Positions 45,350 through 57,714 of a stretch of DNA of 64,000 nucleotides are shown here, one piece after another. The position numbers and the translations under genes were made by a program. The notes under the pieces are model-generated. The model was not told where the DNA came from. It ran no database searches and saw only the letters and a program-made list of their open reading frames with translations. Within the stretch, counting starts at the first letter, position 1. Each line of letters opens with the position of its first letter. Source of the DNA: Apostichopus japonicus. Its lineage: Eukaryota > Echinodermata > Holothuroidea > Aspidochirotida > Stichopodidae. The stretch lies in assembly GCF_037975245.1 (NCBI RefSeq), contig NC_092578.1, positions 10,398,359-10,462,358 on the forward strand, read 5' to 3'.

Positions 45350-45670
45350 AAGTTAAAAGTTGGAGAATACAGTAAGGTAAAATGTTTGAAATAAAATATA
45401 ATAAATTTGGAGTTGAGCACTTTTGAAATAATCTCTTTTTGTGTAAAAAGAAATTCAAGAGAAACATTGAAAGAAGTTGAAATTTGGAGCTAAAAAGCAA
45501 TAATTTTGGTATTACAGTGGGTAATTTCGAAGAAAAGATGGAATATTTTAGAATTAAGTTAAGACTATTAAGGTAAAAGGCGAAATTTTGAGATATAATA
45601 GTAAACAATTTGAGATGAAATGTTGAAATTTTCCATCTGGACCACTGTAGCATCAACAAAAGTAGAATTT
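45350..45670 (+). repeat. degenerate TCGAAATTTTGAG repeat, plus copy
   Basis: Irregular reiteration of GAAATTT-GAG phrases, ending CCATCTGG-CCACTGTAGCATC just as the 26,600 block does. Non-coding. Confidence 0.5.
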
Positions 45671-46241
45671 GTGGTGTGACCAGATGGCATGGGGGAGTGC
45701 CCCACAGAATTTTTGAGGACAAAACTGGGATGGCCAAGAAAATTGGCAAAGGAGAAATAAATGGCTATATGATATATTGATAAGGAAAGGATACTTGTTT
45801 TTTGCATTGAACAAGTTAACTTTGATTTTTAGTGATTGACACTTTTTCAAAGTTTTGTGCGTCCTGTGGAACTTGATTGTCGTTTGTTTATAAAATATAG
45901 AATTTCTCCATTTGGGCCAATATAGGGGTGATAATGTACATGGGTATACCATGACGAATTGAAATAATCTAAGTAACACATTTCTAAAACAATTATCAGT
46001 GTTTGTTCCAAACTATATTCACTTATGCATGTTCCTGTAGTTTGTCAATACTTTCATGTGAATACTTTCATGCTTGTAGCACCTACAGAATATTCAATTT
46101 ATCAGTGTTGAAATGATGCCAAAATGTAAACATTTCATGATTACATGGTAAATGAATTGCAATAAAGGAAATGCAGCAACTGATTCAGAATAGTATGACT
46201 GTAAAACAAAGTGCTTCATTTTGTTTCATCTTCCAGTGCAA

Positions 46242-47211
46242 ATGGAACTTGAAGGTGACACTCCCAGGAAGTACCAGAAGAGCACGGCTGTTGAATCAGC
46301 CAAATTGAACCATTCAATTGCTCTCCAGGATGGCTGCATCAGCAGTAGTGAACTAGAAGATTCACATACAATGCGACAACTACATGCTTTAAACATGCTG
46401 ACACTGATGCGAGAAATGCATTCCAGGCAGACACTCTGTGATGTGGCCCTTTTGGTTCAAGGCCAAACCATTCATGCACACCGTTTGGTTTTGGCAGCTT
46501 GTAGCCCCTACTTCAATGCAATGTTTACAAGTAACTTGAAGGAGTGCCAAGAAGAAACAATTACACTCTGTGAGCATGACTCAGAATCTATTCAGGAAAT
46601 TGTCAATTTTGCATACTCAGGAAAGTTAGACCTCACAGAAAACAATGTTCAGGCTCTTCTCAATGCAGCTTGTCTGTTGCAAATAGAGCCAATAATTAGT
46701 ACATGCTGTGATTTCCTTAAAACACAACTCCATCATTCAAACTGCCTTGGAATTCAAACCTTTGCTGAATCTCATGGATGCTTTGACTTAAGACAAGCTG
46801 CGGAGTCCTTTGCCCGGCAAAATTTTACTCAAGTTGTCAGTCAAGAGGAATTTTTGCAACTGAGCTCCAAGGATCTGATTAAGTTGATAGAACATGACTC
46901 CTTGAATGTACCAAATGAAGAGGAAGTTTACAAGGCTGTTATGACTTGGTTGAGACATGACTGGGATGCTAGGAAGCAGTTTGTGGGGGATGTGTTTGAA
47001 TATGTACGTTTACCACTCCTAGCATGGGAGTTTCTCAACAGTAGAGTTGTTAGGGACAAAATAACTGACATTAGTGCGAGATGTCATCGTTTCTTTGATG
47101 AAGCTAGAAGATTCCATGCAAGTGAGTTCTATCCTGGCTTGCACTGGGAGGTCAATGTAAGGACTATTCCCAGAGACTCCTTCAACCATTGTCAGTACAT
47201 TTATGTCATAG
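46242..47211 (+). CDS. Kelch-like gene, coding exon 1: BTB and BACK
   Basis: Residues 1-323. The whole BTB and BACK region sits in one exon. A pyrimidine-rich acceptor (CATCTTCCAG, ending 46,236) lies six bases before the ATG. An upstream in-frame TTG exists but falls inside that splice signal. Donor GTGAGT at 47,212; ends one base into a glycine codon. Confidence 0.9.
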
Positions 47212-50200
47212 GTGAGTATTTGGTGTGTAGAATGTGTACAGTATTGCTACTAACTTTGCATCCTGACTCAATAAGAAAAATCTTGTTTTGTGCCTCCATA
47301 TTGTGAAAGAGAAATGTATATAACAGTTCTTGTAGTAATAACAATATCAGCATATCAATTGCATGCTGTCTTTCAATTTTCAGAATGTGGTGGCAATTTG
47401 TTAAAGAAGGTTCAGTCTTTTAAGTTAGTGGCATGGAGCAAACTGAAAGAAGGTGCATTAGAAATGTTACAAGTGAGAAATAAAAACCACCACCTGTGCT
47501 TCATTGGTTGAAATATAATCCATTCCTGTTCATACTATATTTGAGTAGTACAGCGTTTCTCATTCCGTTCTTCATACTATTATTGAAAATGTATAGAACT
47601 CTAACTGTATATTTGTAGATTTTGTCATTCTTATTTGTAAGGTTGGTGATCAAGGCAAAAGTTGTAACAATGAAGTCGTTTGAGAAACAGCAGTCTTTTT
47701 GTATAATATTATCATTTAGAAAGATGCAGATAACAAATGATCATCTCATAATTTGTTTCTTCAAACAATTCAATGTTGAAAGCATTATTCCAACTGTGTG
47801 AAGGGTTATGTTCAACTTTTTGATGTGATTGTTAGGAAGCCATGATCTAATGAATTACTTTTAAGTTATTGATTTTATTCAGTTGTACAAAAAAGCTTTG
47901 AATGAAATTTATTGAATTGAATTGAACCTTTTCTTACTGAGTAACTTCGGTGTGTTGAAAAATCTTGCAGAATCTTGATTTAATGACTGGTAATCCTATT
48001 TTCAGAGAATCCATTTGGTTTGCTGAAATTAAAGGCAAAACACAGCTCTATTTATACACAAGGCAGGATAATACCGTGCTAATATAGGTTACCTTACATT
48101 CACAGTATGCTAAATCTTACATTTAGTTCCTTCACAATTAAACTTTAAATGTGAAGTTAGCATGCAGTTCGTATAGTGTTTCTGCTTTGAAATCCTCATG
48201 GCTAATTGGAAATTGATGGCAAACACCATGCATGAAACTTTGTTTATATGGGGGCTTGGGTACTTCATTGAAGTTATTATATTGAACAAACAACCAAAAA
48301 ATATAGCACCTTTTCAAGTTGGCAAAGAAATTTTCCACAAGATAATAATTTTTAGCAACAGCAGGAATTGAGGCTTTATGTTCTTATATGTAGGTGGAGA
48401 ATCAAGGCCAAGTCGCACAACGCTTAGATCATTTGAGAGATATCAACCAGTTCTAAACAATTGGGTAAGCCTTCCCTCTATGAAGTCATCCAGACGTGGT
48501 GTTGGTGTTGCTATCTTTGAAAACAAGATCTTTGCAGTGGGAGGGGCAAATGAGTCCCCGTTGAGAGATGTTGAGAGCTTTAATATTCAGACTGGCACCT
48601 GGTGGACAGTGGCCTCCATGCACTCTGCAAGGAGCAGTGTGGCTGTAGCAATGCTAAGAGGGAAATTGTATGCATTTGGTGGATATGATGGGATGACCAG
48701 TGTAGCAACAGCTGAAGAATATGATCCTCATGCTAATGAGTGGTCATCAATAGCAGGTATGAAATGCTTCTGCAGGGAGCTCAAACAATGTCAAGTTCTC
48801 TTGCATTGATGTTGAAGTATCAATTTTCTGGTATTATTGCCAAAGGCAAAAAGAACCATTGCTTTGGGGAATATTGGTGTATGTGCATGTATGATGCTTG
48901 GTCTTGTTACGTTCATAACTGAAAAAGTGCATAGTGGTTTAATAACATACTTGGTTTTGCCTCTATCATGGTGAACACAAGGCCCCGGTTGTTTTAAGTG
49001 GTGGTCAAAGTTGAAAACTTTTAAGAAAGCTTGGATGAACTCCATTCTAACAAATTGATCTACCTTAGTGACTACAAGAACTCAACTACTTTGGTAGAGG
49101 TCGAAGGTCATATTAGGTCAACTAAGGTCACAGTCTGAAAATCCCTTAAATGCAAGGTAATTTATTCTTAATTTGGTATTTGCACCTACAGTATTGTATT
49201 GAGTACAAAAACCCACTTATTTTCAGTGGTGGTCAGTCTGAAAACTTGTAAGAAAGGTGACCTCAAAAAGGAGTGTCAGATGAACATAAAAGTTTGGCAT
49301 TTGTTTACACCTTAGCAAGTGTAAGAAACCCTATTGCTTTTTATAGATGTTAAATGTCATTTTAAGTCACTACAGGTAGGTGTGAAATCATGGTAAATGT
49401 TATAAAGGCCTTCAAAACCAGAGCTTAGATGAACTTTATACTTGGCATATGGATCCACCTTATGTCTTTGTAGAAGTCAAGCTAACATGTCGCTTACCAA
49501 CATGTGCTTAAGTTTCTTACAAGATGTGCCAATAGTTCACCCATTACAGTAGTTAACATGAAACCCAGTTTTCAGTATTCCAGAAAGATGACATAAAACA
49601 AAACCAAAAAAAAAGAGATCAGTAGAGGTTAAAGTCCACCAATCTTGTAAACACAATAACACAAGAAGGACAACTTGGTTAAACTTCATACTTGATATGT
49701 AGATTTTCCTTGGTGAGTAAAAGAACCCTATTGAAAATGGTGAAGGTCAAAGGTCTTGACCTACTTGTTTGAGTTCAACATAGGTTAAAGTCTATGAAAT
49801 TATTGTAAATATAATAACTCCAAAAGCCAAGCCTGGATGGACTTTATATTTGATATGTGGATCTGTTTTACTGAGTGAAAGAACTCTGTCATTATTTATA
49901 TGGAGGTCAAAAGTTAACTGAGGTCAACAGAGGTCAAAGTTGGAAATCTTTTGAGCACAATAATTCCAAAATTGATCGTTAGATGAGCATATGAGATTCA
50001 AACTTGGATTCATCTTAGTGAGTACAATAATCATATAACTTTGGAAGTCAAAGGTCATTTCAGGTCAATAGAGAGCATGAAATTGTTTGCAGGCTTGTAG
50101 TATATAGCTATTTCTCTTATTCAGACCTTGCACCCTTTTATTGGTGAGTTTGGGCCACAAGAAGGTCAGAAAGTCAAGTGGACGATAACTTTATGGAGGA

Positions 50201-53200
50201 TTGCCCACCAATGAAAAAAATTAAGGCTCAAATCTTTGAGGTTTGACTGACAATTACATGGAAATTTATTTGTAAGTTGATATAAATTGTCAAAACATTT
50301 GCTTAAAATGGGCTACAGTCAGATGTTTGGTTACATTTTAGCATGTGTTAAAATACAAATCAATTTGCTCATTTGATATACTGTAGTTAAGGTTAATTCC
50401 AAAGCAGATCTATGCATGTTGCCAGTCAAACATTTGAAACTTTGTACAAGAAAGGGTGACACGTTTGGAATTATATGATAGTGTGAAAGAGGCCAAGTTG
50501 TGTGACCAATGATTCGGCAATGGTCACTATTTGAAATGTTGTCTGCAGTGTTACATTAAGTATTCCAATGTGAAATCTGGAAAGGAAGCACTGAACCATT
50601 TGGCCTTCTGGTTGTATGTCACTAATGGTCACATGATTTGAACTTTTGCTCTCTTCAGTAGTGACCCTGCTGTTATTAACATTCACAAGGATATCTTTAC
50701 TATGGTCAAATGATCTGATATGCTTTGATGTCCTCATTCTTATTTAGAAAACATTTTCCTCAGTTATTGTGTCAATCAGATTACTGCAATAGTTCAAGTT
50801 CAAGTTTATTTTCCACTTTCCATATATATAAACAGTAACAGAGTCAATGAGCAATTTACTCACATTATGATGAAATAACAATAAACAAAGTTCAAAATAT
50901 GCTATAATGGAAGTGGAGGAACCAGAAGTAAGTAGGGTAAGTTTGGGTTTTCTGCTTATTCTATAGGTCATTTGAGGCAAGCATACTGTAGGTCAAATTC
51001 ATAAAACCTTGTGAATAAAAGTTCTCAAGAAGGATATCTTAGTTGGAGATCTCATATTAAGTAGATAAATCCATGGTTTTTATTAGAGATCAAATGTAAT
51101 TTGAGGTCAGCAGAGACCAAAGTCTGGAAGTATTGCTGTCATAGCATCTCAAGGCAGGAAACCTGGATGATATGTTTTCTAAGCATATTAGTTTTATGAA
51201 CCCTATTTTCTTGTGGGTCAGAAGCCAAAGTCTGGAAGTCTTATAATTTGCCAAGTAGGGTATACAGGATGAATCTCATACCCTGTGTGAGGATTTCCTT
51301 AGTGAGTTCCAAATCCCTATCATTGTTAGTGAAGTGCAATGGCCATTTCATCCTAGTTAGACAGTGGAACTAGTGGAACAATTTTGGTTCCAATAAATCT
51401 ACAAACATAGAGTTGACTTTAGCAATATATATCAAGGAAACATTTTACTCCATGAAATTGTTCCTTTTGTTGCAGATATGAGTTCATCTAGGAGTATGGC
51501 TGCAGGGGTCACCTATGAAGACTGTGTCTATGTTATTGGTGGTTACAGTGGGTCATCTGACCTAAGCTCTGTGGAGTGTTACAATCCTATGGTAAGATTC
51601 ATATATTTATTTGATGTAATCTTGTCTGTTCTCTGTGCTACAATGTTGGTACAATTCTGATCATGATAATTAACACGGATGACACTCAATATAATCCTCA
51701 ACAGTAACGTCCTCTATCAGAAACTCGTCGGTGAAAACCTTCAACCAATGATAAAGATCTGTATGATTTCTGCGACAAATGCACAGTTTTTTGTGGAGAT
51801 CAAGGTCATTTCATGTCGACGTGGTCAAAATGTGAGATATCTTCTAAGCTCAATATCAAAAGTGGGCAATGCCTAAACCATAATAAAAACATGATCCTCG
51901 TTGCTCTTTGATTTGGGAGAGTGAAGGGGAAGGTAGTTTGAGGTCAGAAGAGATAAAGGAATGTAAAGATTTACATTTCAAGGACTGTGTTGCTCTTGCT
52001 TCATAAATAGTCCTTAGCTTGTGCAACAATCGCAGAGGTGTTGATGGAGGTCAATGTAATTTGAGGTTAAAGCACTGAAAACCTTGGTAACATATCTCAA
52101 GAGGAGGAATTTTGGCAAGTGTTACTTTTAGTATGTGACTAGCACAAACTAAACACACAGTGTTTATTTATATTATTGCTCTTGAAATATGATTCATTGA
52201 ACAAGGATTAAGAGTCAATACATAACAGAAAATAATACAAAATATGGTGAAAACTGACTTTATGATTAAATTAGAAAAGTGTTTCACTTTTTTTGGTGGG
52301 AGCAATGATCATTTGAGTTTAAAAAAAGGGTAAAGTATGTATAAAAGCCCTATATCTGAAGAATCATAACTTTGAGGGAGATTATACACTGATCATATAC
52401 TGGCATTATGATGCCATCTAGTTTAGGAAACAGGAGGATGGTCATTTGGGGTCAGTGAAGGTGAAAACCTTGTACAGAAGGTATTTCAAGAATGAGAATG
52501 TTTTCTATTATACCTGGCATACAGTAAGCCCATAATTAGAACAAGGTCTCTAGTGTTTTAAGTGTGAGTACACATCATTGCAAAATCTTTAAATCTCTTA
52601 CTCTAAAGAATGGTTACTGTAAACATGTCTATACTTGCATCATAGCTTGGTCCTATGTTGTGCATTAAGTTCAGTTGGTATAGGTTAATGGTTATGTGAT
52701 GTAAGTTGAGTCAAAATCTAAAAACTTTGTCAGCTCCAATATCTTACAAGGGGAGTGTCATGCTTGGCATGCTGCATTACCACAATGAGTACAAAGTCTC
52801 TTTCTTTTGTTGTGTTGTTAAGGTTAGCAGAAGTCAAAATATTTCACAAGTCTTATTTCCTCAACAAAGTTTGTATTTCATAGTGGATTTCTTTGATGAC
52901 GTGCAACTTTTCAACAGTTAATTAATTAACCCAATAAACTGCATTGTTATGAAATTTTTGTATCCAATCCCCTATAAAAAAAAACATTCCTAAAAATCAG
53001 TGCATAAAGTTGTGTTAAGAACTGAAACAATATGGCAAGTAAACCTAGCAGTTAATTAAGAAGACACATACTTGTAATGAGCATTATTCAATATACAGAG
53101 AAAAGAGTGGCAGGCAGTAACTTCAATGACATCACCAAGATCCATGATGGCAGCTACAGTACTGAAAGAGAGAATCTATGTCGTAGGTGGATGTGGCTCT

Positions 53201-53923
53201 AGTGGAAGGTAAACGTCAAACACTACAGTCTTTTATATAGTCTCTATATATAGCCAACTTTATATCAGTTTTACCCAAGACAATATTCTGTGGTAAAGTA
53301 GTTTATCCTTGATTGAGTTAAAGGTTGAACTTATATTTGTTCTGCTAGGAAATCGTTTCATGGAATTATCTGTAGCCAATGTTTTCAACAAAATGTTCTT
53401 GGATTTGTCTCAAAGCAGGCTGTTCAGTTGTTGAACATGATCATTCTGTCTCTAAATTGTGTCAACTAGTATGATGAAGGCAGCAATTTGTTTTGGAATA
53501 TTTCCATACACTGGCAAATTTATGTACTCTTTAAGTAATCTACATAAAACTGTAAGGTTATTGACATAAATTTTCCTATACAACAAGTTTGAAGTTTATC
53601 TTGTTGCATGAGAGTTACATAACTTAAGACCAAATTGATACATCATTCAATTCAAGCAACTCTTTCCTCTTTGTTGTAGCCTTTCAGAAGTGGAATATTA
53701 CAACCCAAATGAGAAGATGTGGTACCATGTACGATCCATGTGCAATCCCAGGAGTGGACTGGGACTTGCTGCTATAAACCAGAAACTTTATGCCCTTGGT
53801 GGCTGCAATGGCAGCACCAACTTAGAAACAATTGAACGTTATGATGAAGTGGAAGATTCATGGAAGGTAGTCTCTAAGATGCCATCAGCTATTTACAGGT
53901 TTGGATCCTGTGCTGGCAGGTAG
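46242..53923 (+). CDS. Kelch-like (BTB-BACK-Kelch) protein, complete, five coding exons
   Basis: Exons 46,242-47,211, 48,394-48,756, 51,476-51,591, 53,099-53,208 and 53,680-53,923 join to 1,803 nt: 600 residues plus TAG, with all phases consistent. Residues 1-50 are a polar extension. BTB spans about 57-165 with LCDVALLV and AHRLVLAACSPYF. BACK spans about 170-275 with NCLGIQTFAE and VRLPLL. Six Kelch repeats (about 318-600) carry the GG pairs IYVIGG, IFAVGG, LYAFGG, VYVIGG, IYVVGG and LYALGG. Proteins of this build are Cullin-3 ubiquitin-ligase substrate adaptors; that role is inferred from the family. It is not assigned to a KLHL subfamily. The start is the ATG at 46,242 (AAATGG context), just after a likely splice acceptor (46,236), implying an upstream non-coding exon. 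Confidence 0.9.
47212..48393. other. Kelch-like intron, no recognised feature
   Basis: AT-rich intron bounded by GTGAGT and ATATGTAG. No repeat family identified. Confidence 0.7.
48394..48756 (+). CDS. Kelch-like gene, coding exon 2: Kelch repeats 1-3
   Basis: Residues 324-444. Begins by completing the glycine of IYVIGG; contains IFAVGG and LYAFGGYDG and the W/Y pairs of each blade. Donor GTATGA at 48,757. Confidence 0.9.
48960..50150 (+). repeat. AGGTCA-type tandem repeat array in Kelch intron
   Basis: Successive diverged units about 130-160 bp long. Each has a variant of GAGGTCAAAGGTCATTTGAGGTCA, then a 'ctgaaaatcttgtaaaca' phrase, 'ctcaagaag', 'ggatgaactt' and 'gtgagtacaagaacc'. Clear anchors are near 49,098, 49,744 (AGGTCAAAGGTCT), 49,903 and 50,038. 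Further diverged units occur to 51,360. Confidence 0.75.
50990..51360 (+). repeat. AGGTCA-type tandem repeat, diverged units
   Basis: Continuation of the array after an unrelated 0.8-kb stretch (50,150-50,990, where nothing was recognised). Phrases 'ttgaggtcagcagagaccaaagtctgg' and 'ctcaagaagg' identify the units. Confidence 0.6.
51476..51591 (+). CDS. Kelch-like gene, coding exon 3: Kelch repeats 3-4
   Basis: Residues 445-482. Acceptor TTGTTGCAG, donor GTAAGA, phase-0 exit. Encodes SSSRSMAAGV, VYVIGGYSG and SSVECYNPM. Confidence 0.9.
51780..52870 (+). repeat. AGGTCA-type repeat, strongly diverged units in the next Kelch intron
   Basis: Fragments with 'gaggtcaatgtaatttgaggttaaag', 'atatctcaaga' and 'ctaaaaactttgtcagc' spaced roughly as in the other arrays (near 51,790, 52,050, 52,440 and 52,700). 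Decayed. Confidence 0.45.
53099..53208 (+). CDS. Kelch-like gene, coding exon 4: Kelch repeats 4-5
   Basis: Residues 483-519. Encodes KEWQAVTSM, PRSMMAATVL and IYVVGGCGS. Acceptor ATATACAG, donor GTAAAC; leaves two bases of a serine codon. Confidence 0.9.
53680..53923 (+). CDS. Kelch-like gene, coding exon 5: Kelch repeats 5-6 and stop
   Basis: Residues 520-600. Encodes LSEVEYYNPNEKMWYHV, LYALGGCNGS and the last strand before TAG (53,921-53,923). Six blades are complete, so I take this as the true end although GGCAG|GTAG resembles a donor. A poly(A) signal AATAAA is at 54,674-54,679. Confidence 0.85.
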
Positions 53924-54673
53924 TAAACACCTTCAACAGGAACTAATCAGTTGTTTAATGTGTCTACAGTATTGCATTCAATGTCAAAAGTCAAACCTGA
54001 AATTTTGTATCTTTGAAAAGAATGTAGTTCAAAGGACCTTACCTCAGGAAGTACTTTAAGTTATCTGCAAAAGATCATGTAACTTCTGGGCACTGTTTCA
54101 TCATATTAATGAACTATTTTCTTCCAAAATTTAGAAGCATATATTACAACCTGCCCAGGAGCCGTAACTTACGGAAACTGCTCTTTCAAAGTTTAATTTG
54201 GTTGTTGTTATCCATTTAAAATGAAAAGAAAACAAACAGCTATTATTCTGAGCATAATGTGGTGGTAAATCAGTTTGAGTACTGCATGTGTACTGACCGA
54301 GCTGAAATGCATTTTTTCTAGTGAGCTATGCCTCTTCAAGGTTCAGGTATATGAGTTACTGCCTACTGTTTCTATGGTAAAGGAGGCCATGTTAAACATT
54401 GTCTTTCACAAATTCTTTCAGCTAAATTGCCAAAGTTGGAACTTAGCCCTTGGCGACTATTTTCCTTCATTGTTTTGTTTCACTGTAGTTCTTATCTGCT
54501 ACAGTTTACATTCACTACAATCATGAATGTTTAGTAGTGTAGTGCACCACCATGAGCTGACATTTTGCAATAGTATACTACATAAGTGTAAGCTGTTACA
54601 GATAGTGCTGTAAAACTGATTAAATTAGGTACCAACCTAAAACAAAAAGGCATGTATTGGTAAGGATAAAAGT

Positions 54674-54679
54674 AATAAA
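54674..54679 (+). terminator. candidate polyadenylation signal of the Kelch-like gene
   Basis: First clear AATAAA after the stop codon (about 750 bases downstream). The stretch 53,924-54,970 is otherwise featureless and is probably 3' UTR in part. Confidence 0.4.
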
Positions 54680-54972
54680 CAATCAAAAGTTAAAACGGAA
54701 TTTGTGATAATGGATGTGACTTGTCAGAGGTTGTCTTAATTCAAAGTACCGAAAGGAACAAGTTTTTTTGTATGAGTGTTCAACAGAGATGTTTATGACA
54801 TAACATATTAGCAATCTTTTCCATGAATCTTGATGATCTCTTCTTTATTTTTTTTTTTTATTTTTCCCTTTGGTTTGGCTCTATCTCTTTCTGGATGGTC
54901 ACAGGTGACAGTACTCCCTAAATGTGGCACATGAACTATTCTCTGTATGTTGGTGTAATCAAAGTCACTTTG

Positions 54973-55260
54973 AAGGGATATTCTGGTCGCTGAGGATGAT
55001 TGATTAATAACGATGCTGGAAATTTTGTACAACTCAACCTCAAAGGGCATCCTTACAGCATGTTGTACAAAGAAGATATGAATTTTCAAATTTGGTGGTA
55101 TTTTATCAATTCATCTGGCAACAACTGAGTGAATAATATCATCACAGTAATTCAGTTAGAAATGCCTTGTGTTCCTTAATAATATGTTACTCACTTATTC
55201 ACAGAAAAAAATGATATTTCTACAACACAGTTGCAGTTCGGTGAAATGCTAAATACAAAA
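54973..55260 (+). repeat. dispersed repeat, copy B (mate at 27,427-27,690)
   Basis: Colinear with copy A (GGGATATTCTGGTCGCTG, GCTGGAAATTTT, GAAGATAT, CATCTGGCAAC, ATTCACAGA). Non-coding. Confidence 0.5.
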
Positions 55261-55599
55261 AACCTTTACAGCTAAACAAACATTCCAAATGTATCAAGTT
55301 TCAAGAATAAATCAACAAGAAGGTTATAATAGAAATGTAGAGATTTTGAAGAACATTTGTCGTTGACATCACAGACCACCTACTGTGATCTATTCCCGGG
55401 AAGAATTAAGGGTTTATCCTTTAAAAACAAGTTCCATTCAATGAAACAACATCTTGAGTTAGGGACAAGATATTGATATGGGGTTTTCAACTCACAGTGA
55501 GGAATATTTTTCTCTTCCATAAGTCTTACATTATCTGCTGCAGAATATCTTTTTTATTCCTTGCAGGAGGCAAAAGGAAACTATGCGATGGTGATGGCG

Positions 55600-56040
55600 T
55601 GTTTGTGTGTGTATGTATGTGACACTTGTAAACACAGTAACACGCCATCTGTTTTGTGTGAAGTTCAATGGTCGTTTGGGGTCACCAAGAGACCTGAAAA
55701 CTTTGTTAACACAATAACTCAAAAAGTACCTCTTTGTTGAATTTCATACATGGTATGCAGATTCAGCTCGTTGAGTACAAGAACCACTTTGAATTGGTGG
55801 AGGTCAAAGGTCATTTGCGGTCAACATATGTCAAAGTTTGAAAATCTTGTAAACATGATAATACAAGAAGTACATCTTTCTTGAACTTCATACTTAGTAT
55901 GTAGATCCAGTTTGGTGAGTGCAAGAACCTTACTAAAATTGGTAGAGGTCAAAAGTCACATGAGGTCAGCAGGCATCAAAGCCTTTTTAAAACCTTTTAA
56001 ACATGATAACTCCAAAATTAAAGCTACAATCAATCTGTGA
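55600..56040 (+). repeat. AGGTCA-type tandem repeat, three units
   Basis: Anchors at 55,662, 55,801 (perfect AGGTCAAAGGTCA) and 55,946 give periods of 139 and 145 bp. Best preserved copy of the family in the window. Confidence 0.8.
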
Positions 56041-57196
56041 ATTCTCCAATGCTATGATTTTCTTTTTTTCTCTATGGTGAGCATAGTTTGGTCAATTTTA
56101 GTTCAGTTTAGTTCTGTGAAGGGGCTCTATAGGTCTTCAACAAAACATAGCTGACATTCAAGTAATGAAATCTGCTGCAGAGTTTTTACTCATGCACTTT
56201 AAACATGCACTTCAGCCTCCTATCAGTTTACACTCCCTGAGGTTCAACAAGTTATCTCAAATGGGTACTAACTGGCTGAACGTTACAATGGTAAATATGC
56301 TGTAGGTAACTTCATCATGTAGTTCAGTTTGTTTGTGGTGGAAGCATCTTGATTAAGAGAATGGTACAAACGAATCTAAAGTCATTGTCAATACCTTGCA
56401 GACCTTCAAAGGTTCATTCATGGACTTACCTATGTGCACAACTTGAGAAGATTGTGACTGACTATCTTTACAGGTAGTATGTGTATTCATGTGTAATTAA
56501 CAGTACCTCAATGCTGACAATAGTAGTGTACAAGAATGAAATAAGCTATGAAATGCAATTAATATGAATGTAAATACTTGACCATTCAAACTGTTTATAA
56601 ATGCAGCATCAGTAAAATATTGAGTTTTGCAAACGTCTATATATATTCTCTCTTATTCTCTTCAAGTTTTACTTTAATTTCTACTATCTATTCTCATTCA
56701 TCCCATGTACTAAGAACAGGAACAATTATAATAAAGAAAAACTTACAGTTGAGCTAGGGATGCACCAGACCTGGCCACAACATGATTTGCCAGGATCCTT
56801 CAAAAAAATTTATCTCCAGAAGCTTGCATGGAGCATCAGGTACTAAACTTGTGGATTTGACTTGTATTCAATTGTATTTCCGGTGTCCCTTTGCTCAGAT
56901 ACTAGGCCACCTTAACCACTACCAGGGAGCCATAAAGACATGTCCCTAAGCCTGCCGGCTTTCTAGCCCAACTTATTTAACTTCTTATGCACTGTCTAAT
57001 TCTGATCATGTGACGACAATGATTTATGTGTCGTTGGAATTGAAAATGACAGGTTGTCTATACAATTGCGTCAAATGTTTAAAGAAAGGGTCATTTACAT
57101 GTTGAAATACTGTCTGGTCAGTACAAACTTTAACATCTAATTGTTTCTCCTTATTACTGACAGTTTTCCATTTGCCAAATTACCTAGTATTAAACT
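56041..57196. other. intergenic, no recognised feature
   Basis: AT-rich DNA with only short ORFs. Confidence 0.5.
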
Positions 57197-57611
57197 TCAT
57201 GGTGTCGCCCAGGATACTTTTTGAGATATCCTTATCACTGTCACATCGGAATCACTGACCTCTTCACCAAGGCTTTTAAATATTGCATTAGGAACAAACT
57301 GCGTAAGCTGATAAATTTCGTAACGACTAGTATGTGATTCCGAGTACCAATTCAAAAGTGAGGTGGCGATTAAAATCTTTTCACCGTGAAAACTGCCAAT
57401 TAACGTTCTACGCGGATGTTTTAATAAATTATGCAATTCAGTGTGCTTATCTATTTACTCTCAAATATCATCAATACCGACTTCTGTATTTTTGAAACAT
57501 AGGGGGCATTTCAGAAAAATATGATCTTAGATTATGGGGCACAGTGATATCACATTTTACCGCACCAAAGATTGATTCCGTAGAATCAAATAAAATTACG
57601 CGAACGAAGTC
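57197..57611 (-). pseudogene. family-B DNA polymerase remnant (Polinton/Maverick or related virus-like type)
   Basis: Minus-strand frames carry, in order, IFGAVKCDITVP with YFSEMPP, then after a frameshift and stops PRRTLIGSFHGEKI, then LLNWY and IYQLTQF-PNAIF. This order fits the palm region of protein-primed family-B polymerases (DNA_pol_B_2) found in Polinton/Maverick elements and related selfish DNAs. It is a broken fragment of about 140 codons: one frameshift, at least two in-frame stops and loss of the conserved SDARR-type stretch downstream. No capsid, protease or integrase genes are seen, so the parent element cannot be fixed. Confidence 0.55.
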
Positions 57612-57714
57612 TCATAGGCTTTAGTACGTCATAAAGTGTACTCTCATTGCGCGCAAAAAGTTGTACTCTACAGAAGCTTAAAAGTGCCATCAACATAAGA
57701 AAACTTTGCCTCAA

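Noticed and set aside
50471-50737. 88-aa minus ORF in a Kelch intron
   Set aside because: No family recognised; antisense within an intron; composition ordinary for chance ORFs here.
53910-53930. GGCAGGTAG at the Kelch stop could be read as a splice donor
   Set aside because: Six Kelch blades are already complete and no further Kelch exon is found downstream, so the TAG is taken as the stop.
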